Source: Bifidobacterium minimum
Lineage (GTDB): Bacteria > Actinomycetota > Actinomycetes > Actinomycetales > Bifidobacteriaceae
Length of the DNA stretch: 64,000 bases
Reading direction: 5' to 3'
Assembly: GCF_000741645.1 (NCBI RefSeq)
Contig: NZ_JGZD01000009.1
Location: 186,001 to 250,000, forward strand
The notes beneath the pieces are model-generated. The model saw nothing but the letters and a program-made list of their open reading frames with translations. It had not been told where the DNA came from and ran no database searches. Position numbers and translations under genes: made by a program. Position 1 is the first letter of the stretch; each line of letters starts with the position of its first letter. Shown here one piece after another: positions 42,098 through 50,598 of this stretch.

Positions 42098-43525
42098 TCA
42101 TGAAGCGTCGTCGCCGTCGTACTGCGGCGGGGTCCGGCGGAATCCGTGCGTGATGAAGGCCAGGACGACGATGCCCACGCCCAGCCAGCTCACTCCCAGA
42201 ATCAGCGCGTGGGCGTCGAGGTGCACAAGGAGGTAAGCGCAGAACAGGGCCCCCAGAGCGGGTATCAGGATGTTGCGCAGGACGCCCCCCGGCATGGTCG
42301 CGTGGCGGGTTTCCTCGTCAGCTTTCGCGTATGACACGATCACGCAGACGTTGACGAGAGTGAAGGAGACGAAGGCTCCGAAATTGACGAAGGACGTCGA
42401 GGTCGCCACGTCGAGGAACATGGCGATCAGCCCTACGACCGCGACGGTGAGGATCCCTCCCACCGGCGTCGCGAACCGTGCGCTGAGCCGTCCGAAGAGT
42501 CGTTTGGGAAGAACGCCGTCGCGCCCCATGACATAGAGGAGACGCGAGGCGCTCGCCTGAGCCGCGATGCCCGAGGTGAACTGTCCGAAGCACAGTCCGG
42601 CGATGAACACAGCCGTGAACAGGTTGCCGCCCACCTGGGCCGCGACCTCGTAGGCCGCCGACGAGGAGTCGACGAAGGATCCGCCGGGATGCACGAGTTG
42701 GATGATGTAGGAGACCACGATGAAGATCAGGCCGCCGATGAGGGCTATGAGCATGATGGCCCGAGGCATGGTGTGTTGCGGATCATGGGTTTCCTCGCTG
42801 AGCGTGGTGACCGCGTCGAACCCCAGGAAGGAATAGGCCGCTATGGCGCCTCCGGCGACGATCGTCGACAGGGATGACCCCTCCCCGACGAACGGCTTCA
42901 GGCTGATGAGCGCGCCCGCGCCTCCCTGCAGCGCCACGGAGCGAATGGAGAGCACGACGAAGAGGATTATCACCAGGGACTGGAAGATCATGAGGGCGAA
43001 GTCGATCTTGTCGGCGACGTTCAGGCCCACAACGTTGATCGCCGTCGTGAGGATGATGAATCCCAGAACCCATATCCAGATCGGCACGGAGGGGAACTGC
43101 GCGTTGAGGTAGGAGGCGCCGATAAGCCATATCACCATCGGCAGGAACATGTAGTCGAGCAGCACGGACCATCCGGTGAGGAATCCCGGACGCAGGCCGA
43201 TCACTCGGCCGACGTAGGTGTAGGCGCTTCCGGATGTGGGATGCAGGACGGACATCCGTCCGTAGCTCGCGGCGGTGAACAGCATGGCTATCGTGGCCAT
43301 GACGTACGACATGGCGCTGGCTCCATGCGAGGCCTCCGCGATGACGCCGAATGTCCCGAGAACGATGATCGGGGTCATGTAGGCCAGTCCGAACAGCACC
43401 ACCGAGGGAAGGTTCATGGTTCTGTGGAGATGGGTGTCCGTTTCCTGATCGGCTGCGGTCTCGTTGAGGAGGGGCGACGCGTGGATCGCGGTCCCGGGGT
43501 CGTTCGTTGTCGACGTTGATGTCAT
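42098..43525 (-). CDS. APC-family amino acid permease (GABA cluster)
   Basis: 475 residues with about twelve hydrophobic segments: MNLPSVVLFGLAYMTPIIVLG at span 1, PTSGSAYTYVGRVIGLRPGF, AAYSFLGFDAVTTLSEET (span 6 region). It resembles PuuP/YhdG-type transporters for putrescine, GABA or amino acids. ATG 43525 follows CAGGAGAAC on the minus strand. The linked transaminase suggests GABA or a GABA precursor as cargo. It shares the strand with gabT, 119 nt upstream of it. Confidence 0.85.
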   Translation of the reverse strand: MTSTSTTNDPGTAIHASPLLNETAADQETDTHLHRTMNLPSVVLFGLAYMTPIIVLGTFGVIAEASHGASAMSYVMATIAMLFTAASYGRMSVLHPTSGSAYTYVGRVIGLRPGFLTGWSVLLDYMFLPMVIWLIGASYLNAQFPSVPIWIWVLGFIILTTAINVVGLNVADKIDFALMIFQSLVIILFVVLSIRSVALQGGAGALISLKPFVGEGSSLSTIVAGGAIAAYSFLGFDAVTTLSEETHDPQHTMPRAIMLIALIGGLIFIVVSYIIQLVHPGGSFVDSSSAAYEVAAQVGGNLFTAVFIAGLCFGQFTSGIAAQASASRLLYVMGRDGVLPKRLFGRLSARFATPVGGILTVAVVGLIAMFLDVATSTSFVNFGAFVSFTLVNVCVIVSYAKADEETRHATMPGGVLRNILIPALGALFCAYLLVHLDAHALILGVSWLGVGIVVLAFITHGFRRTPPQYDGDDAS

Positions 43526-43605
43526 GATGTTCTCCTGATGGTGATGGCGGCGAGTCGTGGTGGGACGGGTCGTGGATTGCATGTGAGGAATGTGTCGGCC
43601 GTCCG

Positions 43606-44505
43606 TCATCGTCGCGGTGCCCACAGGGTCGAGTCGATCGATCCGCCATAGAGTGGGAGCGGAACCGGGGGATCGTCGTCCCGGAATTCCTCCCAGAGCT
43701 TGTTGCATCCCTCCGTCCCCTCGCTTCTCACCCGTCGGGCGTGGCCGAGGTTGACAGTGGTTATGAGGAGCTGCTGCCTGGGTCCGTCGAGATGGGAAAG
43801 AACGTGCCCTTCGGGATCCACCAGCAGGGAATCGCCCATGCCGTCGGGTTCGGCGGCGTTCACGCTGGCCATATACACCTGGTTCACGATCGCGTTGGAC
43901 CGCGCGAGCACCGTCTCCTGAAGGCGGTCCCTCGTCGTCGTGCGCACCGTATTGACGATCATGTCGGCGCCCAGCCATGCGACCTGACGGGATATTTCGG
44001 GGAACCAGGCGTCGTAGCAGATCGTGAGGCCTATCCGCCCTTTGCCGGGGATGTCGACGACGGTGAAGGACGTTCCCGGTATGTAGCTCTCGTATGGCCT
44101 CCAAGGGCAGATTTTGCGATAGGAGGCCACGAGCTTCCCCTCGGGGGAGAAGACGACGGCGGTGTTGTGGATTCCGCCGCGATCCGCCTTCTCGGGAAGG
44201 GTTCCGGGGATCAGCCAGACGCCGAGCTCACGGGAGAGGTCGCCGAGAGATCGGGTGAGCCCGTCGTGGAGGTCCGTGGCGGCCTCGAGTTGGAGCCGCT
44301 CCGACTCCTGCGCATCGACTCCCGGAGTGCCGAACAGATGCATCTCCGGAAAGACGATGAGCTGTGGGCGCGCTCCCGATGTCGCATGGGATTCGGCGAT
44401 CGACCTCACGGATCGGGCGAAGGAGTCGAATGGCGTCCCGATCGGGAGCTGCGCGTATTGAGCAAGTGCGATGGTCAGAGCCGTCGTATCCGTTGCGCTT
44501 CCCAT
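43606..44505 (-). CDS. Carbon-nitrogen hydrolase (nitrilase superfamily amidase)
   Basis: 299 residues. The Glu-Lys-Cys triad is visible: Glu in IVFPEMHLFG, Lys in VASYRKICPWRPYE, Cys in GLTICYDAWFPEISRQ. The RKICPW stretch recalls aliphatic amidases (RKIIPW). It should hydrolyse an amide, releasing ammonia; in this operon a 4-aminobutyramide, 5-aminovaleramide or N-carbamoyl amine would deliver the transaminase substrate, but this is inference. ATG 44505 has AGGAGG upstream; the frame extends to 44529 without a site. It is divergent from the PucR regulator. Confidence 0.85.
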   Translation of the reverse strand: MGSATDTTALTIALAQYAQLPIGTPFDSFARSVRSIAESHATSGARPQLIVFPEMHLFGTPGVDAQESERLQLEAATDLHDGLTRSLGDLSRELGVWLIPGTLPEKADRGGIHNTAVVFSPEGKLVASYRKICPWRPYESYIPGTSFTVVDIPGKGRIGLTICYDAWFPEISRQVAWLGADMIVNTVRTTTRDRLQETVLARSNAIVNQVYMASVNAAEPDGMGDSLLVDPEGHVLSHLDGPRQQLLITTVNLGHARRVRSEGTEGCNKLWEEFRDDDPPVPLPLYGGSIDSTLWAPRR

Positions 44506-44575
44506 TGCCGCCTCCTGATCAACGGCCATCCGATGATGACGTGTGTATGCCGCTTGACCATCACGCTAGGGAACG

Positions 44576-44604
44576 TTGACGGCCGTGTCCGTGGACGATA
44601 TGGA
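44576..44604 (+). promoter_or_regulatory. Possible promoter of the PucR gene
   Basis: TTGACG (44576-44581), 17-bp spacer, TATGGA (44599-44604) in the divergent spacer. The -35 is good, the -10 lacks its final T. GGAGGGTGA before ATG 44678 is the ribosome site. Confidence 0.35.
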
Positions 44605-44677
44605 CAAATTGGGATCATTTCATGGACGTAATGGTGTTATTGGAGGAACGCGATTGAACGTTGCTGGAGGGTGACTT

Positions 44678-46285
44678 ATGGCGATAACGCTGAACGATCT
44701 GCTGTCCACCGCCTATCTGAGGCTTGACGTCGTGGTCCCCGGAGCTCCGGGAACCATGGATGAGCCGATATCGTGGGTCCATCCCACCGAGCTCGACGAC
44801 CCCACGCCCTATCTCCAGGGGGGCGAGATCATCCTCGTCTCCGGAGTGGCCATGGCGGACGATTCCCCCACTCCGGCCCAACGGGGATATTCCCAGCGGC
44901 TGGTCGACAGGCAGGTGCGCGGCGTAGGATTCGGGGTCGACGTGATCCATCCGAAGCCTCTCAGCTGGCTTGTCGACCAGTGCGAGGCCTCGGGCCTCCC
45001 GCTGTTCTCTGTTCCGTTGGACACTCCGTTCGCCGCGGTGTCGAAGGCGATCTCCCGTGGCGTCCTCAACGATCAGGGCCGGGGATTCGCCGCCCGGTAC
45101 AACGAGCAGCGGCAGCTGCTACGCTCCATACAGACGCTTAACCCCGTCAGCTCCATCGTCGACCGCCTGGCCCAGGTCATTGGAGGATGGGCGTCCCTGC
45201 TCAATCCGGCGGGAACCGTGGTGGAATCCTCCCATCCGTTCATCCCCCTCAATCTGGGGATGCTGGGCGAGGCCATCACATTCAGCGCCGTGGGGCAGGC
45301 GAAGTTCATGAACGTGCGCGGATACGACGTGGCGGTGTTCCATGTGACCTCGCCGGCGGGGAGGACGCTGGGCTTCCTCGTCGCCGGCTGCCATGGGACC
45401 GTCGGAACGTTGGACCATTCGCTTGTCGCCTCCGCGTCCCTGCTGCTGTCGTTGGCGGTGACCCCCGTCGCCGACGCCGACAGGTCCCTGGGTCGTCTGC
45501 GGTCATCGATGATCCGCGCGTGTCTGGAGGGCGACGCCCGGTCCGTGCGCCCGTATGCCAGGGATCTGTGGTCCGATATGCCCGTCGAGCCATTGGTCGT
45601 CCTGCGCGTCTGCGGGGACCGGGACGCCCTTGAGTCGGCGGAAAGACTGGTCGAGCCGTTCCACAGATCGCTTGCCAAGGATCTTCATCCGGTTCTTTTC
45701 GGAATGGTCGAGGGGGATCTGTGGATCATCGTCTCGAGGTCCACCGCGCAGCTATGGACGGACCAGCTGGGTCGTGACTCGCGTCTGAGCGTCGGCTGCT
45801 CGTCGGGATGCATATGGCGCGATCTTCCCCGTGCTCGTCATGAGGCCTATCAGGCGTGTGCGGAGGCCATGACGTCGGACGAGTGCGTCGTGGTCTATGG
45901 CAGGGAGCGCGGGGTGGGGGGCCTCGAGTCGATCGTCGACCCCGCGCGGATGCGAGCCTTCGCCGATCTGAGGCTTGCCCCCATATCCGCGCTTCGCTTC
46001 AACGCCTCGATAGGCCCGCATCCATCCGGGGCCGATCGCTCGGGCGGCGCGGTGGATGTCGGCGCGGTGGATCTGCTTGCGAGCTGGTTGGGCAATCAGG
46101 GGAATCTGGAGGCGACGGCGGCCGCGTTCGGGCTTCATCGACACACCGTGAGCAAGTATCTGTCGCGCGTCGCGGCCGCGTTGTCGGTGGATCTCGGCGA
46201 TCCCGGCGTGCGCGCCGAACTGTGGTACGCCTGCCGTTTCACGCGGTTCGTCTCACGCGCGGCCCGTGGGCGCATCGATGGCTGA
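44678..46285 (+). CDS. PucR-family transcriptional regulator
   Basis: 535 residues. The N-terminal ~125 residues are the PucR ligand domain (ITLNDLLSTAYLRLDVVVPG, LQGGEIILVSG), the centre a GGDEF-like regulatory region (about 270-400), and the C-terminus a HTH_30 helix-turn-helix (LGNQGNLEATAAAFGLHRHT, VSKYLSRVAAAL). Members such as PucR and GabR of Actinobacteria activate purine, GABA or proline catabolism in response to the substrate. It is divergent from the amidase-permease-gabT-4HB dehydrogenase genes, which makes it their likely activator. Confidence 0.9.
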   Translation: MAITLNDLLSTAYLRLDVVVPGAPGTMDEPISWVHPTELDDPTPYLQGGEIILVSGVAMADDSPTPAQRGYSQRLVDRQVRGVGFGVDVIHPKPLSWLVDQCEASGLPLFSVPLDTPFAAVSKAISRGVLNDQGRGFAARYNEQRQLLRSIQTLNPVSSIVDRLAQVIGGWASLLNPAGTVVESSHPFIPLNLGMLGEAITFSAVGQAKFMNVRGYDVAVFHVTSPAGRTLGFLVAGCHGTVGTLDHSLVASASLLLSLAVTPVADADRSLGRLRSSMIRACLEGDARSVRPYARDLWSDMPVEPLVVLRVCGDRDALESAERLVEPFHRSLAKDLHPVLFGMVEGDLWIIVSRSTAQLWTDQLGRDSRLSVGCSSGCIWRDLPRARHEAYQACAEAMTSDECVVVYGRERGVGGLESIVDPARMRAFADLRLAPISALRFNASIGPHPSGADRSGGAVDVGAVDLLASWLGNQGNLEATAAAFGLHRHTVSKYLSRVAAALSVDLGDPGVRAELWYACRFTRFVSRAARGRIDG

Positions 46286-46327
46286 ACACGCCGGACGACG
46301 TGCGGCCGGTGACGAAAGGACGCGGGG

Positions 46328-47427
46328 ATGGCCAATCCCGAATCCCTTGTCGCCAGTCTGAACGCGGCCGGAGCCCTGGTCGCGCTTTTCGCCGACGTCC
46401 TTCTGGGGGCGTTCTCGGACCGCAGCAGATCGCGGTACGGGCGACGCACTCCCTTCATCGTCGTGGGATCGCTGATCGCCGGAATCAGCATCTACCTCAC
46501 CTACGCGTTCACCACCCCCGGCCTGATCATCCTCGCGTGGTGCGGCTTCCAGCTGGGCCTCAATGCGCTTCTCGCGCCCTTCGTCGCGACGATGTCCGAC
46601 AGGATCCCGAGAACGGACGCGCGACGATGTCGGCCGTGTACGGCATCGGCCTGTCCATCGGCGGCGCGATCGGTGCGACGGTGGGCAAGATCTTCATCAA
46701 CTCGCAGCAGGCGGGCTTCCTGCTGGGAGCCGTGGCTCGGGGCGTCACCGGAATCCTCGTCACGCTGATCTGGCCCAAGGAGGCGTCGGCGAGGGATATC
46801 CTCAAGGAGCATGCGGGGGTCTGGTCGGTTATGCGTTCGTTCATCCCCCCGACCCGGGACTGCCGTGACTTCTGTCTCGCGCTTGTCGGCAGGCTGCTCA
46901 TGATGATGGGCTATTACGTGACCATGGGAATGCTTCTCTACGTGCTTGAGAGCTATGTGCGCCTGGGCAAGGACTCCGCCGCGTCGACGCTGGCCGTCAT
47001 CTCCGTGATCAACATGATCGTGGCCGTGGTGGCGTCCCTCATCGCGGGATACATATCCGACCATTTCCAGCGTCGCAAGGTCATGGTCCTTATCTGCGCC
47101 GCCGTCTTCGCGGTGTCCTTCGTCTTCCCGTTCATCTGGGCCGAGCCGTGGGCGATGATCGCCTCGGCGGCCATCGGCGGCTTCGCGCTCGGAATATACA
47201 ACGCCTGCGACGGGGCGCTCAACATCGACGTCCTCCCCAGCAAGGACGAGGCCGGAAAGGATCTGGGCTTCCTGAACCTCTCGAACACCATCGGACAGGT
47301 CCTGGGTCCCATCGTCGCGGCGTAGCTCTTCCATTCGATGGGCAGCTTCCGGCCCATCTACCCCATCGCCATGGTTCTGGTCCTGGTGTCGATGCTGTTC
47401 ATCATCCCCATCCGCAAGGCCAGATGA
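46328..47427 (+). pseudogene. Decayed MFS/GPH-type sugar transporter
   Basis: Three lesions. The N-terminus starts at what should be span 2 (NAAGALVALFADVLLGAFSDRSRSRYGRR), so about 50 residues with span 1 are missing. At 46606-46608 the run CCC appears one C short: FVATMSDRIP leaves frame while ENGRATMSAVYGIG resumes in the next frame. An in-frame TAG at 47323-47325 interrupts VLGPIVAA before LFHSMGSFRPIYPIAM and a final TGA at 47427. The rest keeps eleven or so hydrophobic spans and the FQRRKVMV loop. It lies between the PucR gene and a GH3 glycosidase, so it was probably the glucoside importer. Confidence 0.85.
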
Positions 47428-47564
47428 GAGCGGTGGCCGCGCGGTCCGGCGAAGGCCGTGCGGCCGTTTCGGCCCCGTAGCCTGATGCGCGCTCGTCCGC
47501 GTCCGGACGGCGTGGCCGGCGACGGCCAGGGCACGGCGGCGGTCGGAGGCAACCCGAAACCGAC

Positions 47565-47638
47565 GATCCGAGACAATCCAAGACAACCCGACAAACCGAC
47601 AAACCGAGACAATCCGAGACAATCTGGCAATCCAAGAC
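47565..47638. repeat. 8/10-bp interleaved tandem repeat before the GH3 gene
   Basis: Successive units GATCCGAGAC, AATCCAAGAC, AACCCGAC, AAACCGAC, AAACCGAGAC, AATCCGAGAC, AATCTGGC, AATCCAAGAC: an AANCCGAGAC unit in 10-bp and 8-bp (GA-deleted) forms. It ends 2 nt before the AAGGAG ribosome site of the GH3 gene. Confidence 0.88.
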
Positions 47639-47653
47639 AAGGAGCGATTCATC

Positions 47654-49651
47654 ATGAGCGCATCATTCGACGTGAACGATCTGACCCTCGAGGAGAAGGC
47701 CAGCCTGACATCCGGAGGCGACCTGTGGCATCTTCAGGAGATCCCCGCCAAGGGGGTCCCCGGATGGATGATCACCGATGGCCCCCATGGCCTGCGTAAG
47801 GCCGTCCGCAGCGACACCGCGACCGATCAGTCGGTTCCCGCGACCTGCTTCCCACCGGCCGCCGGATTGTCCTCGTCGTGGGATCCGGATCTCATCGACA
47901 GAGTCGGGCGGGCCATGCGCGAGATCTACCTGCCGGCGTTCGAATATGTCATCAAGCATGCGAACCCGTGGACGGTCATGTGCTCGTACAACAAGGTCAA
48001 CGGCGTCTACTCCGCGCAGAACCATCGCCTGCTCACCGAGATACTCCGCAACGAATGGGGGTACGACGGGGTCGTCATGAGCGACTGGGGAGCCTGCCAC
48101 GATCGTGTGGCGTCCCTGGCGGCCGGTCTCAACCTCGAGATGCCGCCGTCCCACTCCGACGACCAGATCGTCCACGCCGTGCGCGAAGGGCGCCTGCCCG
48201 AGCCGCTTCTGGACGCACGGGCGCAGGAGCTGCTCGATCTGGCGGCGAAGGTGGCTCCCGCGATGGCGCGTGAGGGGTACCGCTATGATCCCAAGGCGCA
48301 TCAGGACGTCGCGCGGGCCGCGGCGCGGGAGTCGATGGTGCTTCTCAAGAACGATGATGCCGTGCTCCCGCTGTCCGATGACGATGATTTCGCCGTGGTC
48401 GGCGAGTTCGCGAGGACGTCCCGCTATCAGGGCGGCGGCTCCTCGCACATCACGCCCACCGAGATGTCGAGCTTCCTCGACGCCCTGCGCAACCGTGGGG
48501 TCGAGGCCGAGTTCGCCCCGGGCTTCACTCTGGACGATGCCGACCAGGACGCGGCGTTGACGAAGGAGGCCGTGGACGTGGCCTCCCGCCATGCCACCAC
48601 GCTTCTGTTCATCGGTCTTCCGGAGTCGTCGGAATCCGAGGGGTACGACCGCACCACGATGTGCATTCCCGCCAAGCAGATCGAACTCCTTCACCGGTTG
48701 GCCAAGGAGGACTCGCGTCTCGTCGTCGTTCTTTCCAACGGCTCGTCGGTGATCACCTCGACATGGCAGGACGATGCCGACGCTATCATCGAGGGATGGC
48801 TTCTGGGCCAGTCCGGAGGGGACGCCACCGCCGACATCGTCTTCGGCGACGCCACGCCCTCGGGCAAGCTCGCGCAGAGCATCCCGGTGCGGTTGGAGGA
48901 CGATCCCTCGTACATCAACTTCCCCGGAGGCGAGGGGACGGTGGATTACGGCGAGGGCGTGTTCGTCGGATACCGCTATTACGACACCGTCGGACGCGAG
49001 GTGTCCTTCCCCTTCGGATTCGGCCTGTCGTACACGACCTTCAGCATCGACGACCTTCGCGTCGAGGCTCAGGGGCCATGCGACGCCCATGTGGACGTGA
49101 CGGTGACGAACACGGGAACGCGTTCGGGATCCGAGACCGTGCAGGTGTACGTCGAGCCCAAGGGCCCGTCGCCGGTGGCAAGACCCAAGCATGAGCTGAG
49201 GGCCTTCAGGAAGGTCGAGCTCGGGCCCGGCGAGTCGCGCGTGGTGTCGTTCGATCTGGATGCGCGGGCGTTCGCCTACTGGTCGGAGGCTCGTCATGAC
49301 TGGCATGTGGAGGCGGGGGACTATGACATCGAGGTCGGCTCATCAAGCCGCGACATCGATGCCACGGGAACGGTGAGCCTCGACGGTGACGGGAATTCCC
49401 TGGAGCTGACCGATTTCTCCACCTACGCCGAGTGGATCGCCGATCCCGTGGGCGGGCCGATTCTCACCAAGGCCCAGGAGTCATCCGACTCCGAAAGGAT
49501 CCAGGGCATGCTGGCGAATCCGAAGGTGATGGCGTTCATCCAGGACTTCCCCCTCACCATGCTCGAGGCCTTCGGCGGCCCCGACGTGGCGAAGGTGTGC
49601 TCCACGGCCATCGCGGAGTATCGCCGGACCCGTGACATCCAGGATGTCTGA
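47654..49651 (+). CDS. GH3 beta-glycosidase with an internal deletion
   Basis: 665 residues, in frame but short for the family. The N-terminal barrel starts normally (EEKASLTSGGDLWH, MITDGPHGLRK, CFPPAAGLSSSWDPDLIDRVG), but at residues 88/89 (codon 47915) it jumps to REIYLPAFEYVIKHANPWTVMCSY. The roughly 100 residues normally between, with GPGVNIKRSPLCGRNFEY and the substrate-binding Lys-His of KHF, are missing. The nucleophile Asp144 in VVMSDWGA, the alpha/beta sandwich (KNDDAVLPL) and the FnIII domain (TNTGTRSGSETVQVYV) remain. Probably inactive as a glucosidase. AAGGAG precedes ATG 47654. It follows the decayed transporter. Confidence 0.85.
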   Translation: MSASFDVNDLTLEEKASLTSGGDLWHLQEIPAKGVPGWMITDGPHGLRKAVRSDTATDQSVPATCFPPAAGLSSSWDPDLIDRVGRAMREIYLPAFEYVIKHANPWTVMCSYNKVNGVYSAQNHRLLTEILRNEWGYDGVVMSDWGACHDRVASLAAGLNLEMPPSHSDDQIVHAVREGRLPEPLLDARAQELLDLAAKVAPAMAREGYRYDPKAHQDVARAAARESMVLLKNDDAVLPLSDDDDFAVVGEFARTSRYQGGGSSHITPTEMSSFLDALRNRGVEAEFAPGFTLDDADQDAALTKEAVDVASRHATTLLFIGLPESSESEGYDRTTMCIPAKQIELLHRLAKEDSRLVVVLSNGSSVITSTWQDDADAIIEGWLLGQSGGDATADIVFGDATPSGKLAQSIPVRLEDDPSYINFPGGEGTVDYGEGVFVGYRYYDTVGREVSFPFGFGLSYTTFSIDDLRVEAQGPCDAHVDVTVTNTGTRSGSETVQVYVEPKGPSPVARPKHELRAFRKVELGPGESRVVSFDLDARAFAYWSEARHDWHVEAGDYDIEVGSSSRDIDATGTVSLDGDGNSLELTDFSTYAEWIADPVGGPILTKAQESSDSERIQGMLANPKVMAFIQDFPLTMLEAFGGPDVAKVCSTAIAEYRRTRDIQDV

Positions 49652-49705
49652 GGCGGATCGGATGGCTTTGGCGGATAGGACGTCTTAGGCGGATCGGATC
49701 GCCTA
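49644..49705 (+). repeat. 18-bp tandem repeat spanning the GH3 stop
   Basis: ATGTCTGAGGCGGATCGG (with the TGA stop), ATGGCTTTGGCGGATAGG, ACGTCTTAGGCGGATCGG, then partial ATCGCCTA: 3.4 units with period 18. Confidence 0.92.
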
Positions 49706-49723
49706 GCGACAGCCTCCATGGAC

Positions 49724-49758
49724 GGCGACGGTGCGGGGATGCCCCCCATGCCGTCGCC
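49724..49758. terminator. Hairpin between GH3 and TetR genes
   Basis: GGCGACGG...GGGG ATGC CCCC...CCGTCGCC forms a long GC-rich stem between the convergent genes. No T run follows immediately. Confidence 0.45.
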
Positions 49759-49832
49759 GTCGCCGTTTCCGGGGCACGGCTGCGGCCACGAGTACTGCGG
49801 CTGCGGCCACGGGGCGGCGGATGCTGCCGTGT

Positions 49833-50495
49833 CTATCTGTAGTCGTCCCATAGGGGGCTGGGGAAGATGACGTCCTCGCAGCGCGACCAGAGCCGACTCA
49901 GCGACACCGAGTCGTCGCGCAGCCAGCGCAGCTGGATACCGTCCATGGCGCTGTTGGCCGTGGTGAATACATTGCGCATATCCGTGCCGGGAGGGACCTT
50001 CCAGGCGATGTTCCGGAACCGTTCCCAGAAGGCCTTCTCGCGGCGTTGGAAGTAGTCATAGGCAGGATGGTCGGGCTGCAGGGCCTCGGCGCCCAGAACG
50101 GAGAACAGCCTGACCATGTCGGGCCGGGTCTCGTTCACCTCCACCGTGCGCCGGTACAGGACCGGTATGTGCGTGGAGGACATCGATGCCGCGGTCTGCG
50201 CGGCAAGCCGGTCACGCAGAAACATCCACACGGGGTTTCCCTCGTCGTAGCTTGACTCCAGAACCATCGTCATGAGTTCGTTCTTGTTGCGCACGTAATG
50301 CAGCACGCCGGCGTTGGTCATTCCCACGGCGTCGGCGATCTGATGCAGCGACGTCCCATAGAATCCGTATTGCCCGATAAGCTCGGTGGCGGCTCCAAGA
50401 ATCTGGTGCAGTCTCTCGTCGTGCGTCTGCTTGCGCTGCCCGAAGTGTTTACGAGGTGCGCCGTCCCGTCGTGAACCCTCGCGTTCCTGCTCCAT
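49833..50495 (-). CDS. TetR-family regulator
   Basis: 220 residues. The N-terminal DNA-binding domain is canonical: RLHQILGAATELIGQYGFYGTSLHQIADAVGMTNAGVLHYVRNKNELM (read in parts). The C-terminal ligand domain is divergent (VLYRRTVEVNETRPDMV, MDGIQLRWLRD). ATG 50495 is preceded by AGAGGGTGG; a 30-nt longer frame has no site. It lies 90 nt downstream of sucrose phosphorylase on the same strand, so the pair may be an autoregulated operon; the palindrome at 52122-52141 is a candidate operator. Ligand unknown. Confidence 0.88.
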   Translation of the reverse strand: MEQEREGSRRDGAPRKHFGQRKQTHDERLHQILGAATELIGQYGFYGTSLHQIADAVGMTNAGVLHYVRNKNELMTMVLESSYDEGNPVWMFLRDRLAAQTAASMSSTHIPVLYRRTVEVNETRPDMVRLFSVLGAEALQPDHPAYDYFQRREKAFWERFRNIAWKVPPGTDMRNVFTTANSAMDGIQLRWLRDDSVSLSRLWSRCEDVIFPSPLWDDYR

Positions 50496-50557
50496 ATGCC
50501 ACCCTCTCCCGCGGACTGTGCCCATGGTACGCCACCGGGAGGGCCGGACGCCGGGGA

Positions 50558-50598
50558 GGTTCCCTATACCAGACCCCGGGTTCCCCTATCGGACCCCG
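50558..50598. repeat. 20/21-bp tandem duplication spanning the scrP stop
   Basis: 50558-50578 and 50579-50598 share GGTTCCC.TAT...ACCCCG with a 1-nt length difference; the scrP TAG (CTA on plus, 50586-50588) is in the second copy and its equivalent is present in the first. Confidence 0.88.

Noticed and set aside
45856..46620. Upstream part of the long plus frame ending at 47325
   Set aside because: It lies in another frame of the well-supported PucR gene; only the portion after about 46610 belongs to the transporter remnant.
46286..49651. Complete functional beta-glucoside utilisation locus
   Set aside because: The transporter has three lesions and the GH3 enzyme lacks part of its catalytic barrel, so an active locus cannot be claimed.
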